The position numbers and the translations under genes are program-made. This document shows, in pieces, positions 23,303 through 30,653 of a stretch of 64,000 bases of DNA (positions are counted from its first letter, which is position 1; each line of letters opens with the position of its first letter). The notes under the pieces were generated by a model, which was not told where the DNA came from, ran no database searches, and saw nothing but the letters and a program-made list of their open reading frames with translations. Source of the stretch: Micromonospora coerulea (GTDB lineage: Bacteria > Actinomycetota > Actinomycetes > Mycobacteriales > Micromonosporaceae); assembly GCF_016598485.1 (NCBI RefSeq), contig NZ_JAEMUW010000001.1:310001-374000 (forward strand). Direction: 5' to 3'.

Positions 23303-24649
23303 TCAGGCGACCGGGGCGAAACCGGGCAGCCAGCGCTCCAGGATCGCCCGGTACGGCGCCTTCGCCTCCAACTGGCAGAGCACCCCGATCGAGCCGAGCG
23401 TCACGCGGTGGATCATCAGGTACGACGGCGGCAGGTTGAGCTGCCGGCTGAGCTGGAAGGTGGGCGATCGAGGGCTGGCCAACCGGGTCGCCTCGCCCCG
23501 CAGCCAGGCCCGGGTGAACCGGAACTCCTCGGCGGCGATGGGCTCCAGCATCGGACGGAGGAAGTCGAGCACCGCCTCGGCATCGATCGACTCGGTGGGG
23601 CTGACGAAGCCCTCCTCGCGCAGGCCGGCCACCACCGCTTCCGCGTCGCCCCGGAGCGCCAGCGCGGCGATCCGGCCGATCGGCTCGGGGGTGCCGCCGG
23701 GCATCCGGGCCACCGCGCCGAAGTCGATCACGCCGAGCCGGCCGTCCGGCAGCAGCCGGAAGTTGCCCGGGTGCGGGTCGGCGTGCAGCAGTCCGGCCCG
23801 CATCGGGGCCGACAGGTGCAGGACGGCCATGAGCCGACCCGCCTCGTCGCGTTGCTCCTCGGTGCCCTCGCGGATGATCGCCGAGAGCGGCGTCCCTTCG
23901 ATCCACTCGGTGATCAGTACCCGGGGCGAGGAGTCGAGCACCTCGGGGATGAAGATCTCCGGGTCGTCCGCGTACGCCGTCGCGAAGGCGCGCTGCGATT
24001 CGGCCTCTAGCTCGTAGTCCAGCTCCTCGGTGATCCGCTCGCGCAGCTCCACCAGGAGCGGCTTGACGTCCAGCCCGGGCTGGATCGCCCGGAACATCCC
24101 ACCCAGCCGGGAGAGCTGCTTGAGGTCGGCGAGCAGGGCGTCCCCGGCACCCGGGTACTGGATCTTCACCGCGACGTCCCGGTGCTTCGGGCCGCCGGCC
24201 GGTCCGTACCCGGGATCCCGCCAGACCGCGCGGTGGACCTGGCCGATGCTGGCCGCCGCGGCGGGGGTGTCGTCGAACTCCACGAAGCGGTCCCGCCAGT
24301 CCGGGCCGAGTTGCTCGGCGAGCACCTTGTGCACGGTCGCCGCGGGCAGCGGCGGGGCGGCCTCCTGGAGCTTGGTGAGCGCCTGCCGGTAGGGCGCGGC
24401 GATCTCCTCCGGCAGGGCCGCCTCGAAGACCGACAGCGCCTGACCGAACTTCATCGCCCCGCCCTTGAGCTGGCCCAGCACGCTGAACAGCTGCTCCGCG
24501 GTGCGCTGCTGGATCTCCGCGGAGATGACGTCGGACGCGAGCCCGGTGACCCGCTTGCCCATCCCGAGGACGGTCCGGCCGGCGAAGCCGAGCGGCAGGG
24601 CGGCGAGCTTGGCGGTCCGGGACACGGCCCGGCGCGGGATGTCGGTCAC
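23303..24649 (-). CDS. ABC1/UbiB family atypical protein kinase-like protein
   Basis: 448 residues with the full ABC1 (ADCK/UbiB) pattern: GGAMKFGQALSVFEAALPEE (the KxGQ extension that covers the active site), AAASIGQVHRAV (Ala-rich loop), VAVKIQYP (ATP-binding Lys), ITEWIEG hinge, HADPHPGNF (catalytic loop, about residue 287) and IDFGAV (metal-binding Asp). UbiB-like proteins are ATPases that help lipid or quinone intermediates leave the membrane; in actinobacteria the partner is presumably menaquinone or another isoprenoid (inference). The M. tuberculosis counterpart Rv3197 is also beside whiB7 and uvrD2. GTG 24649 is used as the start. Confidence 0.88.
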   Translation of the reverse strand: MTDIPRRAVSRTAKLAALPLGFAGRTVLGMGKRVTGLASDVISAEIQQRTAEQLFSVLGQLKGGAMKFGQALSVFEAALPEEIAAPYRQALTKLQEAAPPLPAATVHKVLAEQLGPDWRDRFVEFDDTPAAAASIGQVHRAVWRDPGYGPAGGPKHRDVAVKIQYPGAGDALLADLKQLSRLGGMFRAIQPGLDVKPLLVELRERITEELDYELEAESQRAFATAYADDPEIFIPEVLDSSPRVLITEWIEGTPLSAIIREGTEEQRDEAGRLMAVLHLSAPMRAGLLHADPHPGNFRLLPDGRLGVIDFGAVARMPGGTPEPIGRIAALALRGDAEAVVAGLREEGFVSPTESIDAEAVLDFLRPMLEPIAAEEFRFTRAWLRGEATRLASPRSPTFQLSRQLNLPPSYLMIHRVTLGSIGVLCQLEAKAPYRAILERWLPGFAPVA

Positions 24650-24685
24650 CCGGTCATTGTTACCGACTCGGGGGGCCCGCTGCTG

Positions 24686-25883
24686 CTACGAAGCCGGGAG
24701 CCGGTCGGCTCGAACCGGATCCCGCGGCCTTCCGGGCATCCTCGGGACGACTGTGCGGACGCGCGGACCGGATTCGACCGCCGCCCGGGCACCCGCGGGA
24801 CCGGTGCGGGGAGGCCGTGACCGGATTCGGCGGCTCCCCGAGCACCCGCAGGACGGGTGCGGGGACCAGACCCGGCGGCGGAACCGGCCGGCCCCACCAA
24901 CCTCGACCGCGCAGCCGAGCGTCTCCGGGGTGCCGCCGTCGAGGTGGGCCAGCACCTCCGCCGCCGCGTACGCCACCGCCGCGAGCAGGGTGGTCGCGGC
25001 GCAGGTCTGGTCGGCGTCGTCGGCGGCGAGTTGGGCGGCGAGCGCCGGCCAGTCCGGATCCCGCTCGACCCGATGGCGGTCGAGGCAGTTCAGGCAGGGA
25101 CCGACCGGCGGCCGGACGAGCGGGCCGACCACCGGCACCCCGCCGCGCAGGCCGAGCAGCAGGTGGGGCTGGCGGCGCTGGGCGTACCGAGCGGCGAGCA
25201 CGGCGGCGGGCCGGTCCGGGCCGAGCTGGACGACCAGGTCGATCCGGCCCCGCCGCAGGGGCCCGGTCTCGGTGCCGGGCGCGGAGCGCGCCAACTGGTC
25301 CCGGAGCGCCGCGGCCAGCGGCCGGCCCACCTCCGCCGCGGTCAGACCGGTGCCGACCAGGTCGAGCGGGCGGACCGGGCCCGCCAGGTCGGGATCCAGG
25401 TGGCCGACGCCGGCCTGGGCCAGCGCGACGGTGAGCGCCGCCGAGCCGGCCGCCGCCGGTGACCAGCACCCGCGCGTTCCGCCGGCGGCGCAGCACCTGC
25501 GCGGGCGTGCCGGGCAGCCCGGGCGCGGCCAGGGCCAGCGCCCCGGCCTCCGCGGTGAGCCGGGCCCGGGCCGGCCCGGCGAGGTCGCGGGGAAGCAGGG
25601 TGTGCGCCGGTACGACCAGCCCGGCGGCGTGCAGCGTGTCGAGCAGGACGCGAGCCTCGTCGGGCGGCACGTCCGCCGTCGTCGCGTACGCGAGCACGTC
25701 GCGTTCGCTGCGGGTGCCGTCCAACAGGTCGAGCAGCCGGGCGGCGCGGGGGTTGGCCACCTCCACCAGGACGGCTCGGCCCGGCTCCACCCCGAGCTGC
25801 AGGGTGTGCCGGTCCCGCCAGAGGCGGGTCAGCCCGGGCAACAGGGTGGGACGGGGTAGGGGCGGGACGGTCATGACACGCAT
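24686..25883 (-). pseudogene. ThiF/E1-like adenylyltransferase family gene with an apparent frameshift
   Basis: Two consecutive frames encode one protein. The N-terminal part (ATG 25883 or 25874; MTVPPLPRPTLLPGLTRL) runs to RVLVTGGGRLG, the start of the Rossmann nucleotide loop. It then degenerates into an Arg/Gly/Pro shadow. Shifting by one base near 25436-25445 restores ALTVALAQAGVGHLDPD, then DLVGTGLTAAEVGRPLAAAL, LVVQLGPD, GPCLNCLDRHRVERDPDW and WSPHPSCGC, all typical of ThiF-like proteins. The shift falls in a GGCGGCG run, so it could be a sequencing error or a true inactivation. The last ~50 codons lie in a 53-bp tandem repeat. The family role (adenylating a C-terminal carboxylate) cannot be assumed here. 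Confidence 0.7.
24714..24872. repeat. Three degenerate 53-bp tandem repeats
   Basis: Units begin with ACCGGAT at 24714, 24767 and 24820 and each is 53 bp. Each contains a CCCGxGCAxCC...GGTGCGGGGA-like core; in the third, GCACCCG-CAGGA-CGGGTGC is a perfect hairpin. They lie at the end of the ThiF-like gene, just upstream of the ABC1 kinase gene. Because 53 is not a multiple of three, they cannot encode a peptide repeat in one frame. Confidence 0.7.
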
Positions 25884-25913
25884 GGTGACCGGGTCCGTGC
25901 CCTCCGTCGATCG

Positions 25914-25975
25914 TTGTCCACAGGTGCGCCGGCCGCTGCCCAGGGTTGTCCACAGCGAAAGGCCGGTTGTCCACA
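25914..25975 (+). promoter_or_regulatory. Cluster of three perfect DnaA boxes (TTGTCCACA)
   Basis: Identical 9-mers TTGTCCACA at 25914-25922, 25946-25954 and 25967-25975, all in the same direction, start-to-start spacing 32 and 21 bp. TTGTCCACA is the preferred DnaA box of high-GC actinobacteria. The third copy lies in the palindrome CCGGTTGT-CC-ACAACCGG (25963-25980). The cluster occupies the gap between the ThiF-like gene and the DUF5679 gene, far from any dnaA/dnaN-type genes in this window. Confidence 0.7.
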
Positions 25976-26079
25976 ACCGGCGGGTAGCCGTGTCGGCCAG
26001 CCGACAGTTGCTTCTCCACCGGGACGCGAAACGGGGGAGGGGTGGCCGTCGGCCACCCCTCCCCCGGAACCCGTACGGG

Positions 26080-26247
26080 TCAGACCTTCGCCTTGCCGAG
26101 AATGCGGTTCACTGTTGTCCCGCACACCGGGCACTTGCCCTTGGCCATGTTCATGCCGGTCTTCGAAACCTCGATGTGCCCCTCGAAGTCCCGCTTCTCC
26201 TTGCACTTGACGCAGTAACCGTTGTAGGTCTGGGCCTGCTCGGCCAC
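26080..26247 (-). CDS. DUF5679 small zinc-ribbon protein
   Basis: 55-residue protein with two cysteine pairs, YCVKCKEKR and KCPVCGTT, forming a zinc ribbon, plus a basic C-terminus (NRILGKAKV). This matches DUF5679, a short family common in actinobacteria and related to the zinc ribbons of topoisomerase-like proteins. GTG 26247 has GGAGG 7 nt upstream; a longer in-frame start at 26277 lacks one. Single gene, divergent from the YgjP-type peptidase. Function unknown; nucleic-acid binding is a guess. Confidence 0.85.
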   Translation of the reverse strand: MAEQAQTYNGYCVKCKEKRDFEGHIEVSKTGMNMAKGKCPVCGTTVNRILGKAKV

Positions 26248-26277
26248 GGTAGCCTCCTCGTCTCGTCCGCCGGACAC

Positions 26278-26767
26278 GCCGTCCCAGCGGGTTCCCGGCG
26301 GCGGGCCACGGCGGGCGCCGGCGCTGGGTCGTTCTCCGCGGCCACGCTCATGACCGCTGGTTGGCGGACCCTACCCAGGTACGGGCAGTTCCATGTCAGA
26401 TGTGCATCGACACTGTGAGGAAGTCGACGTCGAGAGTGTGCATGCCGAATTACGTCGGATAAGTCAGTTTGGCGGGGACACGCCGGGTGAATGCCCACAG
26501 ATCCCCCTTCTGGCGGCCCTCGCGCGGCGCTTCACCGGCTGATCACCTAACGTGGGCGGGACCGGCGGTGATGCGCCCCGGCCCCGCACTCGGCCACCAC
26601 GAAGGGTGACCGGAGGCTCCCGGACGACCCCCGCAAAGAAATTTTTCAGGACGCCTGGCGACCAACCACCATTTTCCGGGCGCGTGTCGCCGTGTTGACT
26701 CTTGCGGACCCCTGGTCAGTACGCATTAGCTTTCCTTCGTGACAGTCATCCGAGGCTGCGCGGACCG
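26278..26767. other. Long intergenic region between divergent genes
   Basis: About 490 bp without a credible gene. It is AT-richer than average in places (e.g. around 26440-26470 and 26636-26680). TTGACT at 26695-26700 is a fair -35 for the peptidase gene; no strong -10 follows at 17 nt. No tRNA, terminator pair or repeat is seen. Confidence 0.5.
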
Positions 26768-27301
26768 ATGATGGCCGGGACGCGGAAGCCCGTCGTCGAG
26801 GTACGGCGCAGTCAGCGCCGGCGACGCACGGTGTCCGCGTACCGCGACGGTGAGCGCGTCGTGGTGCTGATCCCGGACCAGTTCTCCCGCGCCGAGGAGA
26901 GCGAGTGGGTCGACCGGATGTTGGCCCGGCTCGCCGCCCGCGAGGGGCGGTTGGCCCGCTCCGACGCGGAGCTGCTCGCCCGGGCCGCCCGGCTGGTCGA
27001 CCTCTACCTTCCCGACCAGCGCGCCGAGACCGCCGCGGCCAGCGTCCGCTGGGTCACCAACCAGAACGGCCGCTGGGGCTCCTGCACCCCGGTCGACCGG
27101 ACCATCCGCATCTCCCACCGCATCCAGGACATGCCGGACTGGGTGATCGACTACGTGCTCCTGCACGAGCTGGTACACCTGATCGTGCCCAGCCACAACG
27201 CCCGGTTCTGGGGCCTGGTCGGCCGCTACCCGAGGGCCGAACGCGCTCGCGGCTACCTGGAGGGCGTCGCGGCCGCCTCCGGCGTCCCGCTCTCCGACTG
27301 A
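26768..27301 (+). CDS. YgjP/DUF45-type (M48-like) metallopeptidase domain protein
   Basis: 177 residues from ATG 26768. The diagnostic blocks are RWGSCTPVDRTIRISHRI and VLLHELVHLIVPSHNARFW, giving the zinc motif HELVH with a third histidine in SHNARFW. DUF45/YgjP proteins are minimal gluzincin-fold hydrolases, sometimes linked to restriction systems, but this copy stands alone. A basic N-terminus (RRSQRRRRTVSAY) matches the family's usual opening. The alternative start at 26702 adds residues from a probable promoter region and is rejected. Cytosolic; substrate unknown. Confidence 0.85.
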   Translation: MMAGTRKPVVEVRRSQRRRRTVSAYRDGERVVVLIPDQFSRAEESEWVDRMLARLAAREGRLARSDAELLARAARLVDLYLPDQRAETAAASVRWVTNQNGRWGSCTPVDRTIRISHRIQDMPDWVIDYVLLHELVHLIVPSHNARFWGLVGRYPRAERARGYLEGVAAASGVPLSD

Positions 27302-27366
27302 ACCACTCCGTCTGGCCCGGCGGGCGCGGTCGGGCGGGGAGTGGAGGGCCGGGCTAGGGTCGGGGC

Positions 27367-27984
27367 GTGGCCCGACGCGTGGTGGTGGCGTTGCTCGGCC
27401 CGGTGGTCTGGACGCCGCCGGGCATCGACCCGACCCGGTGGCGCACCGCCCTCGCCGAGGACGTGGTGGACCTGCTCGCCACGCTGAACGAGGTGGAGAC
27501 CGCGGTCGCGGTGACGCCGGGCGACCGGGGGCTGGCCGACGCGGTGGTCTGGCCCGACATGGCCGTGTACGAGGTGCCGGCGCCGACCGTCAACGCGGTG
27601 TTCGCCGCGCTGGCCGCCGACGAAGGGACGGGGTACGACCAGGCCGCCGTGGTGGCCGCCGACGCGCCCGACGTACCCGGCCTGACCCTCGGCAAGCTGC
27701 TGCGCCCGCTCACCAGTCGGCCGGTCGCGGTCGCCCCGGTCGAGGGCACCGGGCCCGGGCTGCTCGGGGTCGCGGCGCGGCTACCCGCGCCGGAGTGGTT
27801 GCCGCCGGTGGACCTGGACACGGCCGTACCCGCGGACGTGAGGGCCGGCGCGCCGCGCCCGGGCGACGTCGCGGTGACCGCCGGCTGGCGACGGCTACGC
27901 GGGCCGGCCGACCTGGCCACGCTCGACCCGGCGTTCGAGGGTTGGGAGGCAACCCGCGCCCTGCTCTCCGGCCACCCCGCCTGA
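27367..27984 (+). CDS. DUF2064/CofC-like nucleotidyltransferase-fold protein
   Basis: 205 residues resembling the small GT-A/NTP-transferase fold: ALLGPVVWTPPG at the N-terminus where CofC/MobA-like enzymes bind nucleotide, VVAADAPDVPGL as the DxD-like metal site (compare DxPxL in DUF2064 and CofC), and a mixed C-terminal part. The catalytic loop R-x-KT is not obvious, so activity is uncertain. GTG 27367 follows TAGGGT (27355-27360) by 6 nt: a leaderless mRNA. It is convergent with the DUF2342 gene, across a hairpin at 28065-28097. Family assignment is tentative. Confidence 0.5.
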   Translation: MARRVVVALLGPVVWTPPGIDPTRWRTALAEDVVDLLATLNEVETAVAVTPGDRGLADAVVWPDMAVYEVPAPTVNAVFAALAADEGTGYDQAAVVAADAPDVPGLTLGKLLRPLTSRPVAVAPVEGTGPGLLGVAARLPAPEWLPPVDLDTAVPADVRAGAPRPGDVAVTAGWRRLRGPADLATLDPAFEGWEATRALLSGHPA

Positions 27985-28064
27985 CCTGCCGTTCGCGACG
28001 GCCCGGCACGCGCTCGGACGCCGGCCGGACCCCGACGGCCCCTGCGACGGATGCCCCCGCCGGC

Positions 28065-28097
28065 GCCGGGTGCCCCCACGCGGTGGGAGCACCCGGC
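28065..28097. terminator. Bidirectional hairpin between convergent genes
   Basis: GCCGGGTGC (28065-28073) / GCACCCGGC (28089-28097) with inner CCCAC/GTGGG pairing and loop GCG: about 14 bp with one mismatch. Confidence 0.7.
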
Positions 28098-28103
28098 CGG
28101 CGG

Positions 28104-29405
28104 TCAGGACTTGTCGGTGTCGTCGCCCTCGTCGGAGCGGGGCGGGGTGTCCCCGCCCGGCGCCTTCTCCTGCGGGCCACCGGGCGCGCTGAAGTCGAAG
28201 GAGGCCAGCTCGTCGTCGAGGTCGAGCCCGCCGGCGGCGAAGGCCACCGGGTCGGCGAAGTCGTCGTCCGAGGGAAGCAGGTCCGGGTGGCCCCAGACCG
28301 CGTCCCGGCCGGCGATGCCCCGGTGCTCGGTGAGCGCCGCCCAGAGCACGGACGCCTCGCGCAGCCGGCGCGGCCGCAGCTCCAGGCCGACCAGGGCGGC
28401 GAAGGTCTGCTCGGCCGGCCCGCCGGCGGCCCGGCGGCGCCGGAACGCCTCGCCGAGGCGGACGACGTTGGGCAGCCGCTCGCCGGCGGCGCTGTCCACC
28501 ACGTGGCAGACCCAGCCCTCGACCAACGCCAGCACCGTCTCGAGACGGGCCAGGGAGGCCTTCTGCGCCGGGGTGTCCTCCGGGGTGAAGATCCCCTCCA
28601 GGGCGATCGCCTGCATCGACTCCGGGTCGGTCGGGTCGACCCGGCCCATCGCCTCCTCGATCGCCTCCCGGTTGACCCGGATGCCCGCCGCGTAGTTCTC
28701 CACGGCGGCGAGGACGTGCCCGCGCAGCCACGGGACGTGCTGGAAGAGCCGCTGGTGGGCCGCCTCGCGCAGGGCGACGTAGAGGCGTACCTCGTCCTCG
28801 GGCAGCTCCAGGCCCTCGCCGTACGCCCGGATGTTGGCCGGGACGAGCGCGGCCGTGCCGGCCGGGCCGAGCGGCAGGCCGATGTCGCCGGCCGAGAGCA
28901 CCTCGGCGGCGAGTGAGCCGAGCGCCTGGCCGAGCTGGCCGCCGAAGAGGGCCCCGCCCAGCGTGGCGACCATCGACTGCATCGGGCCGAGCTGGGCCCG
29001 GGCCTCCGGCGGCACCAGGTCGCCCATCGCGCCGACCATCCGGCTGGCCACCGGGTCGCACAGCTTGCGCCACACGTCGAGGGTCTTGAAGATCCACTCG
29101 TTGCGGTTCCAGGCGACCGACGTCCGGATGCCGGTGGGCCACGAGGTGGCCGGCTCCAGCCAGAGGTCGGCGATGCGCAGCGACTCCTCCACCGCGTTGC
29201 GCTCGAACGGCGAGACCGCCGGGTCGCCCGCGGCGGCGAGCTGGCTGGCGGCCACCTGCCGGGCGAGGTCCCAGTTCACCGGCCCGCTGCCCGGCGCCGA
29301 GAGCAGGTGCTGCAACTGCGACATGAACTGCTGCATCTGCGCGGGATCGTTGGGGTCTGGTGGTTGCCCACCCGGGAGCGCGAATCCGAACGGAATATCA
29401 GGCAC
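28104..29405 (-). CDS. DUF2342 zinc-dependent metalloprotease-like protein (Rv3195-type)
   Basis: 433 residues from GTG 29405 (VPDIPFGFALPGG). It has the features of the DUF2342/TIGR03624 family: a Gly/Pro-rich start, NWDLARQVAASQLAAAGDP, then WNRNEWIFKTLDVWRKLCDPVA, a helical core, and HVPWLRGHVLAAVENYAAGI with VEGWVCHVVD. It ends in an acidic, disordered tail. The family is called a putative hydrolase; no function has been shown that I know of. M. tuberculosis Rv3195 lies next to the PDZ gene Rv3194c, as here. TACCGT (29418-29413) is 7 nt before the start: leaderless, divergent from the PDZ gene. Confidence 0.87.
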   Translation of the reverse strand: MPDIPFGFALPGGQPPDPNDPAQMQQFMSQLQHLLSAPGSGPVNWDLARQVAASQLAAAGDPAVSPFERNAVEESLRIADLWLEPATSWPTGIRTSVAWNRNEWIFKTLDVWRKLCDPVASRMVGAMGDLVPPEARAQLGPMQSMVATLGGALFGGQLGQALGSLAAEVLSAGDIGLPLGPAGTAALVPANIRAYGEGLELPEDEVRLYVALREAAHQRLFQHVPWLRGHVLAAVENYAAGIRVNREAIEEAMGRVDPTDPESMQAIALEGIFTPEDTPAQKASLARLETVLALVEGWVCHVVDSAAGERLPNVVRLGEAFRRRRAAGGPAEQTFAALVGLELRPRRLREASVLWAALTEHRGIAGRDAVWGHPDLLPSDDDFADPVAFAAGGLDLDDELASFDFSAPGGPQEKAPGGDTPPRSDEGDDTDKS

Positions 29406-29520
29406 GACATCTACGGTACGCGTGCCCCGCCCCAGGTCGCCGCCGCTGGCGTTGCGCTGAGGGCGAAGTCCCGCGGTCACCGCGCCGGACGCCGCCCGGC
29501 CGATCGGTACGCTCTGGCCC

Positions 29521-30534
29521 ATGAGACGTCGCGGCGTGACCGTCCTTCTCGGTGCCCTGCTCACCGCCCTGCTCAGCGTCGGCGTGCTGACCGTGCCCAT
29601 CCCGTACGTGGTGCTGGGGCCCGGCCCGACGGTCAACACCCTCGGCACCTCGGACGGCAAGGAGGTCATCCAGGTCACCGGGCGGGCGACGTCCACCTCC
29701 GCCGGGCAACTGCGACTCACCACGGTCGGCGTGCAGCCGACGGTCAAGCTCCGCTCGGCGCTGGCCGGCTGGTTCTCCTCCGACGAGGCGGTGGTGCCGC
29801 GCGAGCTGGTCTACCCGCCGGGCGAGTCGCAGGAGGAGGTCGAGAAGCGCAACGCCGAGGACTTCCAGAACTCGCAGACCAGCGCGGAGACCGCGGCGCT
29901 GCGCGAGCTGGGCTACCCGACCCAGGTGCTGGTGAAGGCGGTCACCGCCGGCGGTCCGTCGGCCGACGTGCTCAAGGCCGGCGACGTGCTCACCTCGGTC
30001 GACGGCCGGCAGGTGACCAGCGCCGGCAAGCTCACCGAGCTGATCCGGTCCAAGCCGGCCGGCACCGCGCTGAAGATCGGTTACACCCGAGCGGGCGTCG
30101 CCGACACCGCCACCGTGACCAGCCGGGAGCAGGACGGCCGGCCGCGGATCGGGATCGAGATCGACCAGCAGCAGCCGCACCCGTTCACCCTCAAGATCGA
30201 CCTGGGCGACATCGGCGGGCCGAGCGCCGGGCTGATGTTCGCCCTGGGCATCGTCGACAAGCTGCAACCGGCCGACCTGACCGGCGGGAAGGTCATCGCC
30301 GGCACCGGCACCATCGACGACGAGGGCCGGGTCGGCCCGATCGGTGGCATTCCCCAGAAGCTGGTCGGCGCCAAGGAGGCGGGCGCGAAGGTCTTCCTGG
30401 TGCCGGCCGACAACTGCGCCGAGGCGGTCCGCAACCCGCAGCCGGACCTGCCGCTGCTCCGGGTGGCGTCGCTGGACGACGCGTTGACGGCCCTGGAGAC
30501 GCTGCGCGCCGGAGGGCAGCCGACCCGCTGCTGA
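29521..30534 (+). CDS. Membrane-anchored PDZ / Lon-like serine protease (YlbL family)
   Basis: 337 residues: one N-terminal transmembrane helix (VTVLLGALLTALLSVGVL), an extracytoplasmic PDZ domain (about 130-210; VTAGGPSADVLKAGDVLTSVDG) and a Lon (S16) proteolytic domain with the Ser-Lys dyad at Ser235 (GGPSAGLMF) and Lys280 (GGIPQKLVGAKEAG). YlbL in Bacillus and Rv3194c in mycobacteria share this order; they cleave membrane-associated regulators outside the cell. TACGCT (29508-29513) is 7 nt before ATG 29521, so the mRNA is leaderless. It precedes the UPF0182 gene, the same neighbour as in M. tuberculosis. Confidence 0.92.
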   Translation: MRRRGVTVLLGALLTALLSVGVLTVPIPYVVLGPGPTVNTLGTSDGKEVIQVTGRATSTSAGQLRLTTVGVQPTVKLRSALAGWFSSDEAVVPRELVYPPGESQEEVEKRNAEDFQNSQTSAETAALRELGYPTQVLVKAVTAGGPSADVLKAGDVLTSVDGRQVTSAGKLTELIRSKPAGTALKIGYTRAGVADTATVTSREQDGRPRIGIEIDQQQPHPFTLKIDLGDIGGPSAGLMFALGIVDKLQPADLTGGKVIAGTGTIDDEGRVGPIGGIPQKLVGAKEAGAKVFLVPADNCAEAVRNPQPDLPLLRVASLDDALTALETLRAGGQPTRC

Positions 30535-30653
30535 TCCGCGGCTCACCGGACCGCCCGACGATCGTGACGTGACCTTGACCCGACCTGGTCAGGAACACCC
30601 CGTACTCTGGGTGCCTGGTCGAGGCCGATCACATCGAGCGTGCGGAGCCAACA

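Noticed and set aside
24714..24872. The 53-bp tandem repeats as a CRISPR array
   Set aside because: Units are contiguous with no unique spacers, only three copies, degenerate, and no cas gene is nearby.
25914..25980. The DnaA-box cluster as the chromosomal origin
   Set aside because: Only three boxes, no AT-rich unwinding element and no dnaA, dnaN, gyrB or rpmH nearby.
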